Shown here piece by piece: positions 9,601 to 17,797 of a DNA stretch of 64,000 nucleotides. Made by a program: the position numbers and the translations under genes. This stretch comes from Aureimonas glaciei (lineage in GTDB: Bacteria > Pseudomonadota > Alphaproteobacteria > Rhizobiales > Rhizobiaceae). Position 1 is the first letter of the stretch; each line of letters begins with the position of its first letter. The stretch spans positions 124,345 to 188,344 of the forward strand of contig NZ_BMJJ01000002.1 of the NCBI RefSeq assembly GCF_014643375.1, in the 5' to 3' direction. A model generated the notes under the pieces. That model saw nothing but the letters and a program-made list of their open reading frames with translations. It was not told the origin of the DNA and did no database searches.

Positions 9601-9887
9601 GCCAGCTCGTGGCCTTCCCAACCGATGCCGGCATGCACGTGCAGGATGTCGATAGCGCCCAGCCAGCCGGCGAAATCCGCCACGTCGGAGGGATCGCGCA
9701 GCGCGAAACCACGCCGCCCGGCACTGTCCAGCAGACCGGACTGCGGCGCAGCGGCGATGACCACATCCACTGTCCCGGCCAGTTCTTCGGCGAGGAGGAG
9801 GATATGCTCGCCGACGCCGGATGGCTCCAGACTATCGGTTGCCAGACAGACGCGCAGGCGGCGCGGCCGGCCGTGGACTGCCCGCAT
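6651..9887 (-). CDS. Trifunctional fusion: GT4 glycosyltransferase, Gfo/Idh/MocA oxidoreductase, MDR dehydrogenase
   Basis: One 1,078-residue frame holds three enzyme folds. Residues 10-365 are a GT4 glycosyltransferase (VARFTEQKGHAVLI near 215, SHFEGLPLVVLEAMAAAVP near 285). Residues 370-690 are a Gfo/Idh/MocA oxidoreductase: Rossmann motif GFIGAGGIAHRHLG, FVEKPVSLDLATAEE, and the catalytic-type GGQMVEQATHLIDLARFL. Residues about 700-1078 are a medium-chain dehydrogenase-like domain with nucleotide motif VIGAGAVGLLTALFAARAGA. The junction to the second domain coincides with an ATG at 8780 preceded by AGGA, so this may be a recent fusion. A nucleotide sugar is probably oxidised and epimerised, then transferred, but the substrates are unknown. 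Both gene boundaries overlap neighbours as TGATG. Confidence 0.87.
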   Translation of the reverse strand: MRAVHGRPRRLRVCLATDSLEPSGVGEHILLLAEELAGTVDVVIAAAPQSGLLDSAGRRGFALRDPSDVADFAGWLGAIDILHVHAGIGWEGHELARLGRTAGVRAVVRTEHLPYVITDPAQARAHAESVALVDRLICVSSTAAASFGAVGLDSLRIVTIPNGVRPRPIGDGQQIRRELALADDAPVLLTVARFTEQKGHAVLIAALPAVLLAYPEAMLLLAGAGPLRPAIEADIARRGLGDRVRLLGSRDDVGDLLAAADLFVLPSHFEGLPLVVLEAMAAAVPVVGTAIGGTIEAVEDGVAGWLVPPGEPAALSRAVIAALSDPSAARAAGCAGQARFRRQFQASAMAEATHRVYRDLVPDPQQDDRMPPIRIGFIGAGGIAHRHLGVLEGFDDVAVVAFADTDLARATEAAARFGAKAFDDHETMLDAVELDALFICIPPFAHGAPERAAIARGLPFFVEKPVSLDLATAEEIAAAVAEKGLITAVGYHWRYLDTVDEARALLANNPAQLLSGYWLDSTPPPQWWWHEDRSGGQMVEQATHLIDLARFLVGEVDEVYGRASRIDRPEFPGLDVATVTTANLTFASGVVANLSSTCLLGWSHRVGLHIFADKLAIELTDRDIMVDTGRGRPVRGADGDPVWREDRDFIDAVKGGENRIRSPYAEALRSHRLALAVVESASSGAPVKLTPDAAPAMTYAPLQHPPRPAPEPRHGHREVRSLGVERPGEAYFFGYDEGPPNDAQVRLDTLYTGFSAGTELTFYKNTNPYLHSRWDGGRGVFVPGEAGQHFPVPFLGYMEVARVAESRQPAFAVGSTVASAYGHKSGHTADPFHEVLIPVPADIDPILGIYVAQMGPIAANGILHADAELGGPNVTRLGESLTGRPTLVIGAGAVGLLTALFAARAGATEVVIADPSPFRRAKAEALGFTAMDEGQAWNHAKANWHHGGGDRGADVVFQTRADARSLHAALQALRPQGTVIDLAFYQGGADALRLGEEFHHNGLSIRCAQINRVPRGLGFAWHRRRLAAETIGLLQERGRDIAAEMITQVVPFDEAPRFLKHLVDERPDFLQIVFKVQD

Positions 9888-12307
9888 CAGGACGTCGGCA
9901 GGGCTGCCGCCGTGCCGGTGCCAACCGGAGCCCCCGCCTTCTCAGACGTCATCCGGCGATAGGTCGCCAGTGCCTGCCCGACCACCTGGTCCATGTTGTA
10001 GTAGCGATAGGTTGCCAGCCGCCCGACGAAGTGGACATCCGGCCGCGTCGCCGCGAGCGCCTCGTACTGGCGGTAGACCGTCTGGTTCTCGGCGCGCGGA
10101 ATAGGATAGTAGGGGTCACCCTCGGCGCAGGGAAACTCGTAGGTCAGGCTGGTGCGGGCGTGGCGCTGGCCGGTCAGGTGCTTGTATTCGGTGATACGGG
10201 TATAGGGCACGTCTTCCGACGGGTAGTTCACGACGCCCACGGCCTGGAAGGTCTCCGTGTCGTGCGTCTCGTGCCGGAAAGCGAGGCAGCGATAGGGCAA
10301 TTTGCCGAAGCGGAAGTCGAAGAACTCGTCGATCGGACCGGTGTAGATCGTGGTCGCGACGTCGAGGTCACCGAGGTCGCGGTGATCGACGCCGGTCTCC
10401 ACGGTGATGCCGGGATGGTCGAGCATGCGCTCGAACATCGCGGTGTAGCCCTTTTCCGGCATCGCCTGAAATGTGTCCTGAAAATAGCGGTCGTCGGTAT
10501 TGGTGCGGGTCGGCACGCGCGCGGTGACCGACTTGTCGAGCTCGGACGGGTCGAGGCCCCACTGCTTGCGAGTATAGCCGCGAAAGAAGGTTTCGTAGAG
10601 CTCGCGCCCGACGGCGGCGACGACGACGTCCTCCGAGGTCCTGACGGTCTCGACCGGTTCGGCCCGGGCCGCGAGAAAGGCGGCGGCGGCCGCGTCGTCC
10701 TGCAGGTCGAGGCCGTAGAGAAGGTTCAACGTGGTGCGGTTGATCGGCATCGGCATCAGCTTGTCGCCGACACTGGCGAGCACGCGGTGCTCGTAAGGCC
10801 GCCAGGCGGTGAAGCGCGAGAGATAGTCGACCACCTGCTGACTGTTGGTGTGGAAGATATGGGGACCGTAGCGGTGGACGAGCACGCCGGCGGCATCCAG
10901 ATGGTCGTAGGCGTTGCCGCCGATATGGTCGCGTCGGTCGACGACAAGGACACGCTTGCCGGAACCTGCCGCCAGCCGCTCGGCCAGCACGGAACCGGCA
11001 AATCCGGCACCGACGACCAAGACGTCATAGGGGGCGCGGCCGGATCTGCGCAGCGCCGGGCTGGCAGGACCGGAATCATTGGCCGCATCGGCCCGGCCGG
11101 AGCCCGAATGCTGCGGCCGCGCACGCCGGATCGACGAGACGACGAGGCGGTCCATGGACGCGAAGGTGCGGTCCCACGAGATATCCGCCAATACGGCGTC
11201 GGCCTCGGCGCGCCAGGAGCCCGCGGCCGGCAGCGCGAGGGCGGCCTCGCAGCCGGCGATGAACGCCGCCGGCGTCGTCGCCACCGTCACCGCGTCGAGC
11301 TGGCCGTAATGCCGGATCACGTCGGTGATCGGCGTCGACACGACGGGAACGCCGCCGGCGAGATATTCCGGAGTCTTGGTCGGGCTGATGAAGCGCGTCG
11401 CCTCGTTGATCGCAAACGGCATCAACGCGACGTCCCAACCAGCGAGATAGGACGGGAGCTCGGCATAGGCGCGATTGCCGAGCCAATGGATGTTGGCCAG
11501 GCGTGGCAGGTCGGCCGGGTCGATCTTCGCCACCGGACCGACCATCACGATCTGCCAGTCGGGCCTCGCTTCGGCCAGCGAGCGGATGAGCGCAAGATCA
11601 AGGCGTTCGTCGATGACTCCGAAGAATCCGAGGATCGGCCCGGACAGCCCCGCCTGGTCGGCGGGAACGCGCGTCTCCGCCTGACGCGCAAGGCCGAAAT
11701 GCACCCCGTCGACGGCCGAGGGAAAGGCGTGAATATTGCCGTGCAGATGTTGCTTCGCTTCGAACAGGCTATGGCCGCCGGTGAAGACGACGTCGGCGCG
11801 GGCGAGCAGCGCGCGCTCGAGACCCTGCAGGCGCTGGTCGGCGAAACGGAAACTGGCGAGCTCGTCCATGCAGTCGTAGACGACCGCGGCAGCCGGCAGT
11901 GTCCCGGCAAAGGCGAACATCATCGGCGTGTAGAACCACAGCACCGGCGGCGCGGTCATGCTGGTGGCGACGAGCATGTCGAGGAGCTGGCGCAAGCCGG
12001 CTTCGCGCTCGGCCTCGCTCCACCAGTGCGGCAGGCGCGGTCGGAGCGCGATCACGCCGTCGGCGGGGAAGGGATGGTATTCGAGATAGGCCAGCGGGTG
12101 GTCGCAGGGAATCGCCTCCTCAAAGAAGAAGACCTTCCGCCCTGCCGCAAAGCGCCGCATCAGATGCTGCGGTCTCTGCAAGACGAAGTCCCAGCGAAGA
12201 TGTGAAAAGCATATCACGGCATTTCCTGCCGATCCGATCTCCCCCGCACTCCGATCAACTGAATTTGATAATGAAGGAGAGGATGTCGACAAGGGATAAA
12301 TGCTCAC
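9887..12307 (-). CDS. Fusion: GT-B glycosyltransferase plus UDP-galactopyranose mutase
   Basis: An 806-residue protein. Residues about 30-395 are a glycosyltransferase of the type that starts ICFSHLRWDFVLQRPQHLM, with the later motif INEATRFISPTKTPEYLAGG. A Ser/Ala/Arg-rich linker leads to a complete UDP-galactopyranose mutase at about 425-790: FAD-binding VLVVGAGFAGSVLAERLA, VDRRDHIGGNAYDH, YGPHIFHTNSQQVVDYL, MPMPINRTTLN, FFRGYTRKQWGLDP and VARVPTRTNTDDRYF-like segments. The mutase makes UDP-galactofuranose, so this operon probably builds a galactofuranose-containing glycan. The start is a GTG without a clear Shine-Dalgarno. Its stop overlaps the next gene's start. Confidence 0.9.
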   Translation of the reverse strand: MSIYPLSTSSPSLSNSVDRSAGEIGSAGNAVICFSHLRWDFVLQRPQHLMRRFAAGRKVFFFEEAIPCDHPLAYLEYHPFPADGVIALRPRLPHWWSEAEREAGLRQLLDMLVATSMTAPPVLWFYTPMMFAFAGTLPAAAVVYDCMDELASFRFADQRLQGLERALLARADVVFTGGHSLFEAKQHLHGNIHAFPSAVDGVHFGLARQAETRVPADQAGLSGPILGFFGVIDERLDLALIRSLAEARPDWQIVMVGPVAKIDPADLPRLANIHWLGNRAYAELPSYLAGWDVALMPFAINEATRFISPTKTPEYLAGGVPVVSTPITDVIRHYGQLDAVTVATTPAAFIAGCEAALALPAAGSWRAEADAVLADISWDRTFASMDRLVVSSIRRARPQHSGSGRADAANDSGPASPALRRSGRAPYDVLVVGAGFAGSVLAERLAAGSGKRVLVVDRRDHIGGNAYDHLDAAGVLVHRYGPHIFHTNSQQVVDYLSRFTAWRPYEHRVLASVGDKLMPMPINRTTLNLLYGLDLQDDAAAAAFLAARAEPVETVRTSEDVVVAAVGRELYETFFRGYTRKQWGLDPSELDKSVTARVPTRTNTDDRYFQDTFQAMPEKGYTAMFERMLDHPGITVETGVDHRDLGDLDVATTIYTGPIDEFFDFRFGKLPYRCLAFRHETHDTETFQAVGVVNYPSEDVPYTRITEYKHLTGQRHARTSLTYEFPCAEGDPYYPIPRAENQTVYRQYEALAATRPDVHFVGRLATYRYYNMDQVVGQALATYRRMTSEKAGAPVGTGTAAALPTS

Positions 12308-12377
12308 AGTTCAAGAGGCATCATTGAACGGCGACTGAAGACGACGGTTCCGCGACGCAATATCGGCGAGCCTGATT

Positions 12378-13550
12378 TTATCTGGTCTTAGCTATAAGTC
12401 CGCGCAGGCGAGTGATCGTGTGCGGCCACGCCCAGCGATCGAGGACCGCCTGCCGCGGGGAGAAAGCCGGCAGATCGTCCAGCATCGCGGTGATCGCGCC
12501 GGCGAAATCCGCGGCCTCGGCCAGCCTTCCGGTCTCCGGCAGGATGAACTGGCGGCCGCAGCTGAGCCGGGCATTAGCGAGCACCGGCAGGCCGGCCAGC
12601 ATGTATTCGGTGAGGATCGCCGGGGCGCCGTCGTCGACGCCGCAGACCACGCCGATACGGGCGCGGTTCATCAGCCGGTTGACCTCCTCGAAGGGCACGC
12701 CCGGCGGGCCGACGAAATCGACGTCGAGCCCGCTGTCCGCCGCGCGGCGGCGCAGGTCGTCGGCCATCTCGCCATAGCCGAAGACGCAGAGCGTGCGCAG
12801 GGATGGCGGCAGCCGCTCCAGCGCATCGAACAGGATGTCGTGCCGCTTGTAGGGCTGTGCCGCGGCGACGTAGACGATGTCGTAGTCCTTGGCGAGACCC
12901 AATGGCCGGAAGGTCAGGGGGTCGGCGAATTCCGGCCCGATCGGCATGACGGCACAGGCCATGCCGGGATGTCGCGCCTGAACTTCCGCCGTCTGCCAGT
13001 CGGCACCGGTTAGAACGAGGTCGAACAGGCCGCTGACCTCGGCAGGCACCCGCAGCGCCGGCGCATCGATCGAGTTGTAGATCTTGAAGCTGTTGGCGCA
13101 GGCCGACAGGATCTCGGTGTCGACGCCCAGCCCATAGACGCAGAGGATATGCGGCACACCGACGGTCTCGAGGAATTCCAGCATATCCCTCGACGAAAAG
13201 GGTGCTCCCTCGTGGTCGAGACGAAAACTGCGCCGGGCCAGAAGCGGACCGTCGCGCCGGAACGGCCCCGGCCCCTCTCCCCGCCAGTGATGCCAGATCT
13301 CGGCATGGTCGCAGAGACCTTCCTTGATGCAGGCGAGGGGGAGTCGTTCGAGATAGCCACCGACGACATCGAGGGCGCCCCGGGCTGGATCGATATCGTC
13401 GACCGGCGCAAACGGCTGGTCGACCAGCCGCTTGCACCACCCGGAACCGGCGCTGTCGAATCCGGTGTCGTCACCGAAAGCTGGAGGCCAACCTTCGACG
13501 AAATCACTGATGACCACCACCGAGGGTGATCGCGTCAACGGCATCGCCAT
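12378..13550 (-). CDS. Glycosyltransferase family 4 protein
   Basis: A GT-B fold glycosyltransferase of about 390 residues. The donor-binding C-terminal half is recognisable: DYDIVYVAAAQPYKRHDIL, LCVFGYGEMADDLRRR, and GVDDGAPAILTEYMLAGLPV followed by NARLSCGRQFILPETG. The N-terminal acceptor domain begins SVVVISDFVEGWPPAF. ATG 13550 (MAMPLTRS) was chosen because upstream in-frame residues are basic and low-complexity; ATG 13544 is equally possible and neither has a strong ribosome site. The gene is 70 bp upstream of the GT-mutase fusion on the same strand and is probably the first gene of the glycan operon. Confidence 0.85.
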   Translation of the reverse strand: MAMPLTRSPSVVVISDFVEGWPPAFGDDTGFDSAGSGWCKRLVDQPFAPVDDIDPARGALDVVGGYLERLPLACIKEGLCDHAEIWHHWRGEGPGPFRRDGPLLARRSFRLDHEGAPFSSRDMLEFLETVGVPHILCVYGLGVDTEILSACANSFKIYNSIDAPALRVPAEVSGLFDLVLTGADWQTAEVQARHPGMACAVMPIGPEFADPLTFRPLGLAKDYDIVYVAAAQPYKRHDILFDALERLPPSLRTLCVFGYGEMADDLRRRAADSGLDVDFVGPPGVPFEEVNRLMNRARIGVVCGVDDGAPAILTEYMLAGLPVLANARLSCGRQFILPETGRLAEAADFAGAITAMLDDLPAFSPRQAVLDRWAWPHTITRLRGLIAKTR

Positions 13551-13870
13551 CAGTCTGCCGACCGGCACTGGCCTCTGTCGGCGTCCGCATCGCGGAGCCC
13601 AAAACCAGAATTTCTGACGCCCGCGTGGTGGATCATAGCGTGATTTCCATTGCTTCCCGGGGGCGTAAGCGGGCGCCACGAAACTGCGTTCCGATTGCCC
13701 GATCGACTTTTAATTAGCCGGTAAAACTTTGTCGGTCCGCGACCAGGCGCGGCCTTCCGGCGCAGCGGAGCTGCAAACGGCGCCAGCCACCAAGAGGCCT
13801 GATCGGGGAGCCGTCCCGAATGCGCAACACCACGGGAGGCAAGCCAATCGGTGGCCGCATGCGGGCACGA
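13551..13870. other. 320-bp gap upstream of the glycan operon
   Basis: No credible gene was found between the glycosyltransferase start and the DUF72 stop. The stretch around 13700-13735 (ACTTTTAATTAGCCGGTAAAAC) is the most AT-rich part and is a reasonable place for the promoter of the leftward glycan operon, but no clear -35/-10 pair was identified. Confidence 0.4.
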
Positions 13871-14632
13871 CTAGCTGGTAAGACCCCGCAGCTGGAGAGC
13901 ATTCTCAACCGCGGCACCGTGCATCGTGTTGTCGAAGATCGTCCAGACGGCGGCACCACCCATTGCCAGCGATGCGACGTTCGCGGCATGCCTTGCAAGC
14001 GATGGCTGGTCATAGGGGGAAGCGTAGATCCGCGGCGTCCCGTGCAGGCGAAAGTAGGCCAGTTTCGGCCAGCCACCCGGCTGTCCGCCCGAGCCATGCA
14101 GGGGCGGATCGGCGGCGACCCGTGCCACCTGCTGCCGGATCAGCATCGCCTCGACTTTCGCCGAGAACCAGCTGGCGTGTCTGGGTTCCACGACGACGCG
14201 GGCACCCGTCGCAGCCGTCAGGTCCTCGAAAAATCGCTCCGCCAGATCACCGGGAAAGGCGAAGCTCGGCGGAAGCTGCACCAGCACCGCTCCGAGCTTC
14301 TCCGCCAGCCCTCCGCTCTCCGCCGCAAACCGCTCGATCAGGTCCGAACAGTGCAGGAGACGGCGCTCGTGCGTGATGGCCTTTGGAAGCTTGACGCTGA
14401 ACCGGAAGTCCGGGGGCACGCAGGCCGACCATCTCTCATAGGTGGTGCGGCGATGGGGACGGTAGAAGCTGGTGTTGATCTCGACGATCGACAATCGCTG
14501 CGCGTAGCGCTCGAGCAACGTCCCGGCGGCCGGAAACTGATCTCGCGCGACCGCTGAGATCGACCAGCCGGCAGTACCAACGCGAACCGGCAATCCTTGC
14601 CTCCTGCTATTCTCGTCTTCGGGCGCAGACAT
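13871..14632 (-). CDS. DUF72 family protein
   Basis: A 253-residue protein of the DUF72 (YecE-like) TIM-barrel family, whose biochemical role is not settled. Family features are VRVGTAGWSI at the N-terminus, YAQRLSIVEINTSFYR, FRFSVKLPKAITHERRL, LGAVLVQLPPSF, VVEPRHASWF, FRLHGTPRIYASPYD and the C-terminal VWTIFDNTMHGAAVENAL. The start is ATG 14632; the open frame upstream of it is a low-complexity read-through of the neighbouring gene in another frame. It lies 50 bp downstream of nnrD on the same strand, probably in the same transcript. Confidence 0.88.
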   Translation of the reverse strand: MSAPEDENSRRQGLPVRVGTAGWSISAVARDQFPAAGTLLERYAQRLSIVEINTSFYRPHRRTTYERWSACVPPDFRFSVKLPKAITHERRLLHCSDLIERFAAESGGLAEKLGAVLVQLPPSFAFPGDLAERFFEDLTAATGARVVVEPRHASWFSAKVEAMLIRQQVARVAADPPLHGSGGQPGGWPKLAYFRLHGTPRIYASPYDQPSLARHAANVASLAMGGAAVWTIFDNTMHGAAVENALQLRGLTS

Positions 14633-14682
14633 CCGTTGCGAGCGATCGTCTTCGGCGATCAGGCTGGGCGACGCGGACAGAA

Positions 14683-15582
14683 CTATGCGCTTCCGGGCGC
14701 GGACAGCTCGGCCAGAATCCCCGGCACTTCCCCGGCCAGCTCGCGCGCCAGGAAGCCGACCGTGCCGATCCGATTTGCCAGCCGCCGCCCTGCCTCTGCA
14801 TGCAGGAAGACGCCCCACTGGACGGCCAGCAACGGAGAGGCGCCACGCGCCGCCAATCCTGCGATGAGACCCGCCAGCGCGTCGCCGGAGCCCGAGGTGG
14901 CCATGCCGATCCCGCCGCCCTCGCAAGACCACAACCCGCCATCGGGCGAACAGATGAAGGTCTTCGGCCCCTTCATGGCGACGACTCCGCCGACGGCAGC
15001 GGCAGCTTGCATTCCCGCCTTTTCGGGGTCCCCGACCACCACGTCTTTATGGATGCCGAGAAAAGTCGCCATCTCCCCGGGATGGGGTGTGATCGCGAAT
15101 CCGCGTCCACAGGCGCAAAGCGCCTCCAGCTCGTCGCGAAGACCCGTCAGGGCGGCAGCGTCGAAAACGAAGGCCGCTTTGCCCCCCATATCCAGCAGCG
15201 CCAGCGAGAGGGCGCGAGCGCCGCCCTCGTCGGCCATTCCCGGCCCGATGAGAACGGCATCCGCATTCTCCACCTCGGTGACCAGGCGGGATGCGCAGCC
15301 AGGATCGATCTCGCCGTCCGCCGTCTCCTCGAGCGCGATCACGCGCGCTTCGGGAATGGCCAGCGCCAGATGCAGGGCGACGGAAGCAACGGTGGCAATC
15401 TGAAGCTTTCCCGCGCCGGCCCGCAGCGCCGCTTCCGCAGCGAGGAGAATGGCGCCCGGAACCTCGCGGCTAGCGCCGATGATCAGCACCGTGCCCCGTT
15501 CGTCCTTGCCCGCGGATATTTCGATCTCAGGCAAAGGATGCCGGCGTAAAAAATTAGGGTCTACCGGGATGGCGTCGCTCAT
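14683..15582 (-). CDS. nnrD: ADP-dependent NAD(P)H-hydrate dehydratase
   Basis: A 299-residue ribokinase-like protein that repairs hydrated NAD(P)H. Motifs in order are GTVLIIGASREVPGA (about 30), AVLIGPGMADEGGA, FVFDAAALTGL, FAITPHPGEMATFLG, VVAMKGPKTFICSPDG and the catalytic/nucleotide motif TSGSGDALAGLIAGLAARGA. The separate N-terminal epimerase domain found in bifunctional Nnr proteins is absent, so this is the stand-alone dehydratase. Its ATG overlaps the stop of the upstream histidine phosphatase gene (ATGA), which indicates translational coupling. Confidence 0.92.
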   Translation of the reverse strand: MSDAIPVDPNFLRRHPLPEIEISAGKDERGTVLIIGASREVPGAILLAAEAALRAGAGKLQIATVASVALHLALAIPEARVIALEETADGEIDPGCASRLVTEVENADAVLIGPGMADEGGARALSLALLDMGGKAAFVFDAAALTGLRDELEALCACGRGFAITPHPGEMATFLGIHKDVVVGDPEKAGMQAAAAVGGVVAMKGPKTFICSPDGGLWSCEGGGIGMATSGSGDALAGLIAGLAARGASPLLAVQWGVFLHAEAGRRLANRIGTVGFLARELAGEVPGILAELSAPGSA

Positions 15583-16331
15583 CGCGCGGCAATGCGGGCG
15601 TCTGGCTCGTCGGTGACTTCGGTGCCCTCTTCCAGAAGAGGCGCGACGAAGTTGTAGCGCTCGAGCTTCAGTTCGCCGTCGCCGTCGGCCAGCGTGCGGT
15701 ATTCCGTGACCGCGCAGTTGGCGACGTCACCTTCCCGATCGATGGCAAGGATCTGCTCCTCGTCGAGCTTCTCGATAATGTACCGCAGGCACAGCACCAC
15801 CACCTGGTGGCCGACGATCAACACCCGTTTGCCGCTATAGTGGAGGCTGACCGTGTCGAGCATCGAGCGAAGCCGGAGGATCACGTCGCACCAGCTCTCG
15901 CCACCGGGCGGCCGGTGATAGAATTTTCCGAGAAGCTGCCGGAATTCGGCCTGGTCCGGATGCTCGCTTTCGATACCGAAGCGTGTGAGCCGATCGAGGA
16001 TGCCGAACTCCTTTTCTCGCAGCCGCTCGTCGACGAACCAAGTGCTGCTTCCAAGGCTTGCTTCCTCGACGATCGCGGAGGCGGTGCCGACAGCGCGAAG
16101 GTAGGGCGACGAGAGGACGACTTCGGGACGCTCCTCCTCAGGCAAAGAGGCGAACCATCGTCCCACCGACCGTGATTGCGCCATCCCGAGGGGGCTTAGG
16201 GGGACATCGATATCGCGATGGGCGATATCGATGCGGGCGAGGTCGGCCGCCATGGCCGCGTCGCGCGCGACGTTGCCAAGGCTCTCGCCATGGCGGACGA
16301 TCCAAAGCCGCGAGGGCCACGTCATGGTCAT
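15579..16331 (-). CDS. Histidine phosphatase (phosphoglycerate mutase-like) family protein
   Basis: A 250-residue branch-1 histidine phosphatase. The catalytic motif LWIVRHGESLGNVARD places the phospho-accepting His at residue 14. Further family features are VLSSPYLRAVGTA, the acid residue in DERLREKEFGILD, and the second catalytic histidine in VLIVGHQVVVLCLRYI. It may be a general phosphatase rather than a glycolytic mutase; the substrate cannot be told. It overlaps nnrD by 4 bp and probably heads a phosphatase-nnrD-DUF72 operon. Confidence 0.88.
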   Translation of the reverse strand: MTMTWPSRLWIVRHGESLGNVARDAAMAADLARIDIAHRDIDVPLSPLGMAQSRSVGRWFASLPEEERPEVVLSSPYLRAVGTASAIVEEASLGSSTWFVDERLREKEFGILDRLTRFGIESEHPDQAEFRQLLGKFYHRPPGGESWCDVILRLRSMLDTVSLHYSGKRVLIVGHQVVVLCLRYIIEKLDEEQILAIDREGDVANCAVTEYRTLADGDGELKLERYNFVAPLLEEGTEVTDEPDARIAAR

Positions 16332-16403
16332 CGGGGAAGTCGCTTTCCTTATCGTGCATGAGCATCGTCCGTGCTCGAAGAGCCGTCGGCGCGAGAGGCG
16401 TGG

Positions 16404-16589
16404 CTACTCGTCCTTCTCGAGCTGCTCCTCGACCTTCTTGCGGCTGTTGCCGACGCCCTTGACGGCCTCACGGACGTCGCCTCGGCTGACGCCTTCCTTC
16501 TTGGCCTCGTACGCGACCTCGTATGCCTGTCCTCCGGCGACTTTCGCCCGATCCTGGGCTCTCCCGCGCGGTGTCTGCTTCTCCGCCAT
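16404..16589 (-). CDS. Small DUF3606-type protein
   Basis: A 61-residue, highly charged protein. The segment KVAGGQAYEVAYEAKKEGVS followed by REAVKGVGNSRKKVEEQL is the signature of the DUF3606 family of small soluble alphaproteobacterial proteins, which has no established function. A strong Shine-Dalgarno (GGGAGG) sits 5 bp before ATG 16589. It stands alone, between the phosphatase and a LysR gene on the same strand. Confidence 0.85.
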   Translation of the reverse strand: MAEKQTPRGRAQDRAKVAGGQAYEVAYEAKKEGVSRGDVREAVKGVGNSRKKVEEQLEKDE

Positions 16590-16737
16590 CTCGGCCTCCC
16601 TTGCTCTCGATCAGGCCGTAACGCTTTTGTCATCAGAGAGTTGCGTCGCTTGCATCGGGCAGGGTGGGCGGATCCTCTGCGCTCGACGCGAAGCTTTACC
16701 GAGCGGGGGTGCCTGCCGCGTCATTCTCCATCGGCCT

Positions 16738-17649
16738 CTACTCCAGATAGGGCGACAGCACGCTCTCCATCCAACCCATGAAGGCGCGAACGCGGCGCGA
16801 CAGGTTGTTGCGATGGGCGACGACGAGCGAGACATCGAGCGGCGCGGGCCGGAAATCGCGCATGATCTCCACCAAGGCTCCTGTCTCCAGATGCTGCTGC
16901 ACCCCGATCAGCGCCGCCTGGATGAGTCCCAGGCCGGCAAGGCCCGCGGCCTCGTAGGTCTGCACGCTGTTGACCTGAAGGACACTCGACAGGGGCAGCG
17001 TCGCATAAGTGCCGCCGACGCCGTCGGGGTACTCCCACCCATAGGGTTTGGCGCCGAGCGTCCGGCTGTAGTGGATCGTTCGATGCCCCTGGTGCCTCAG
17101 GTCGTCGATCGATCGGGGGATGCCGTGTCGCGCCAGGTACGCGGGACTGGCGACGTTCACCATGCGCAACTGTCCCAGCCGCCGGGCAACCAGCGTCTCG
17201 TCCCCGATCGGTCCGATCCGCAGGACGCAATCGAAACCCTCCTGGACGAGGTCGACCTGTCGGTCCGTGCTCGACAGCTCCAGCTCCAGTTCGGGATGGA
17301 CCGCCAGGAAGTCCGGCAAGGCCGGAACGATCGTCGTGCGTGCCATCTCCGTCGGCAGGTCGACCCGCAGACGCCCGCGGAGCGCCACGCTTTCTCCCGC
17401 GAACATCGAATGCAGTTCGTCGACGTCGGCCAGCACGTCGCGGGCCCTTGCATGAAACGCGCGTCCGTCCTCCGTCAGGTGGACGCTTCGCGTCGTCCGG
17501 TGCAGCAGCCGGGCGCCGACTTCCTCCTCGAGCCGGCGGACCGCCGTCGAGGCGCGTCCTTTCTGGATGCCGAGGCTGTCCGCCGCCCGGGTGAAGCTGC
17601 CCATCTCGGCGACCCTGATGAAGATCAGAGTCAGCTCCAGGTTCTGCAT
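16738..17649 (-). CDS. LysR-family transcriptional regulator
   Basis: A 303-residue LysR regulator. The helix-turn-helix lies in IFIRVAEMGSFTRAADSLG, then KGRASTAVRRLEEEVGARLL and HRTTRSVHLTEDG, followed by a substrate-binding domain (LRVDLPTEMARTTIVPALPD) and GLGLIQAALIGVQQHLETG. ATG 17649 (MQNLELTLIF) is the start that places the HTH at the usual N-terminal position; the longer frame to 17817 would overlap the divergent gene. It is divergent from the flavodoxin-like gene at 17798, which is probably its target. Confidence 0.9.
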   Translation of the reverse strand: MQNLELTLIFIRVAEMGSFTRAADSLGIQKGRASTAVRRLEEEVGARLLHRTTRSVHLTEDGRAFHARARDVLADVDELHSMFAGESVALRGRLRVDLPTEMARTTIVPALPDFLAVHPELELELSSTDRQVDLVQEGFDCVLRIGPIGDETLVARRLGQLRMVNVASPAYLARHGIPRSIDDLRHQGHRTIHYSRTLGAKPYGWEYPDGVGGTYATLPLSSVLQVNSVQTYEAAGLAGLGLIQAALIGVQQHLETGALVEIMRDFRPAPLDVSLVVAHRNNLSRRVRAFMGWMESVLSPYLE

Positions 17650-17677
17650 CTGCGGACTCTCTATTGGCCGATCCAGA

Positions 17678-17694
17678 AGGAACAGTGCGTTCCT
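17678..17694. promoter_or_regulatory. Palindrome in the LysR/flavodoxin divergent region
   Basis: AGGAAC-agtgc-GTTCCT is a perfect 6-bp inverted repeat with a 5-bp spacer, lying 29 bp upstream of the LysR start in the 148-bp divergent intergenic region. It is a candidate operator for the LysR protein; no binding evidence is available from sequence alone. Confidence 0.35.
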
Positions 17695-17797
17695 GTTGGC
17701 GGCGTTTATCAGCTGTAGAGAGCACAGTATCGATGGGGAATGAAGCGTGTCGGATCGCATCGTCATCACGACGATCGTCGAGGCGCACGGAGGCACC

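Noticed and set aside
4300-12205. Long rightward frames (4300-6936, 6252-7880, 8061-9962, 9821-12205) opposite the glycan operon
   Set aside because: Composition is Arg/Gly/Asp/His-rich without any family motif, while the leftward frames encode clear enzymes with catalytic motifs. They are antisense artefacts of high GC.
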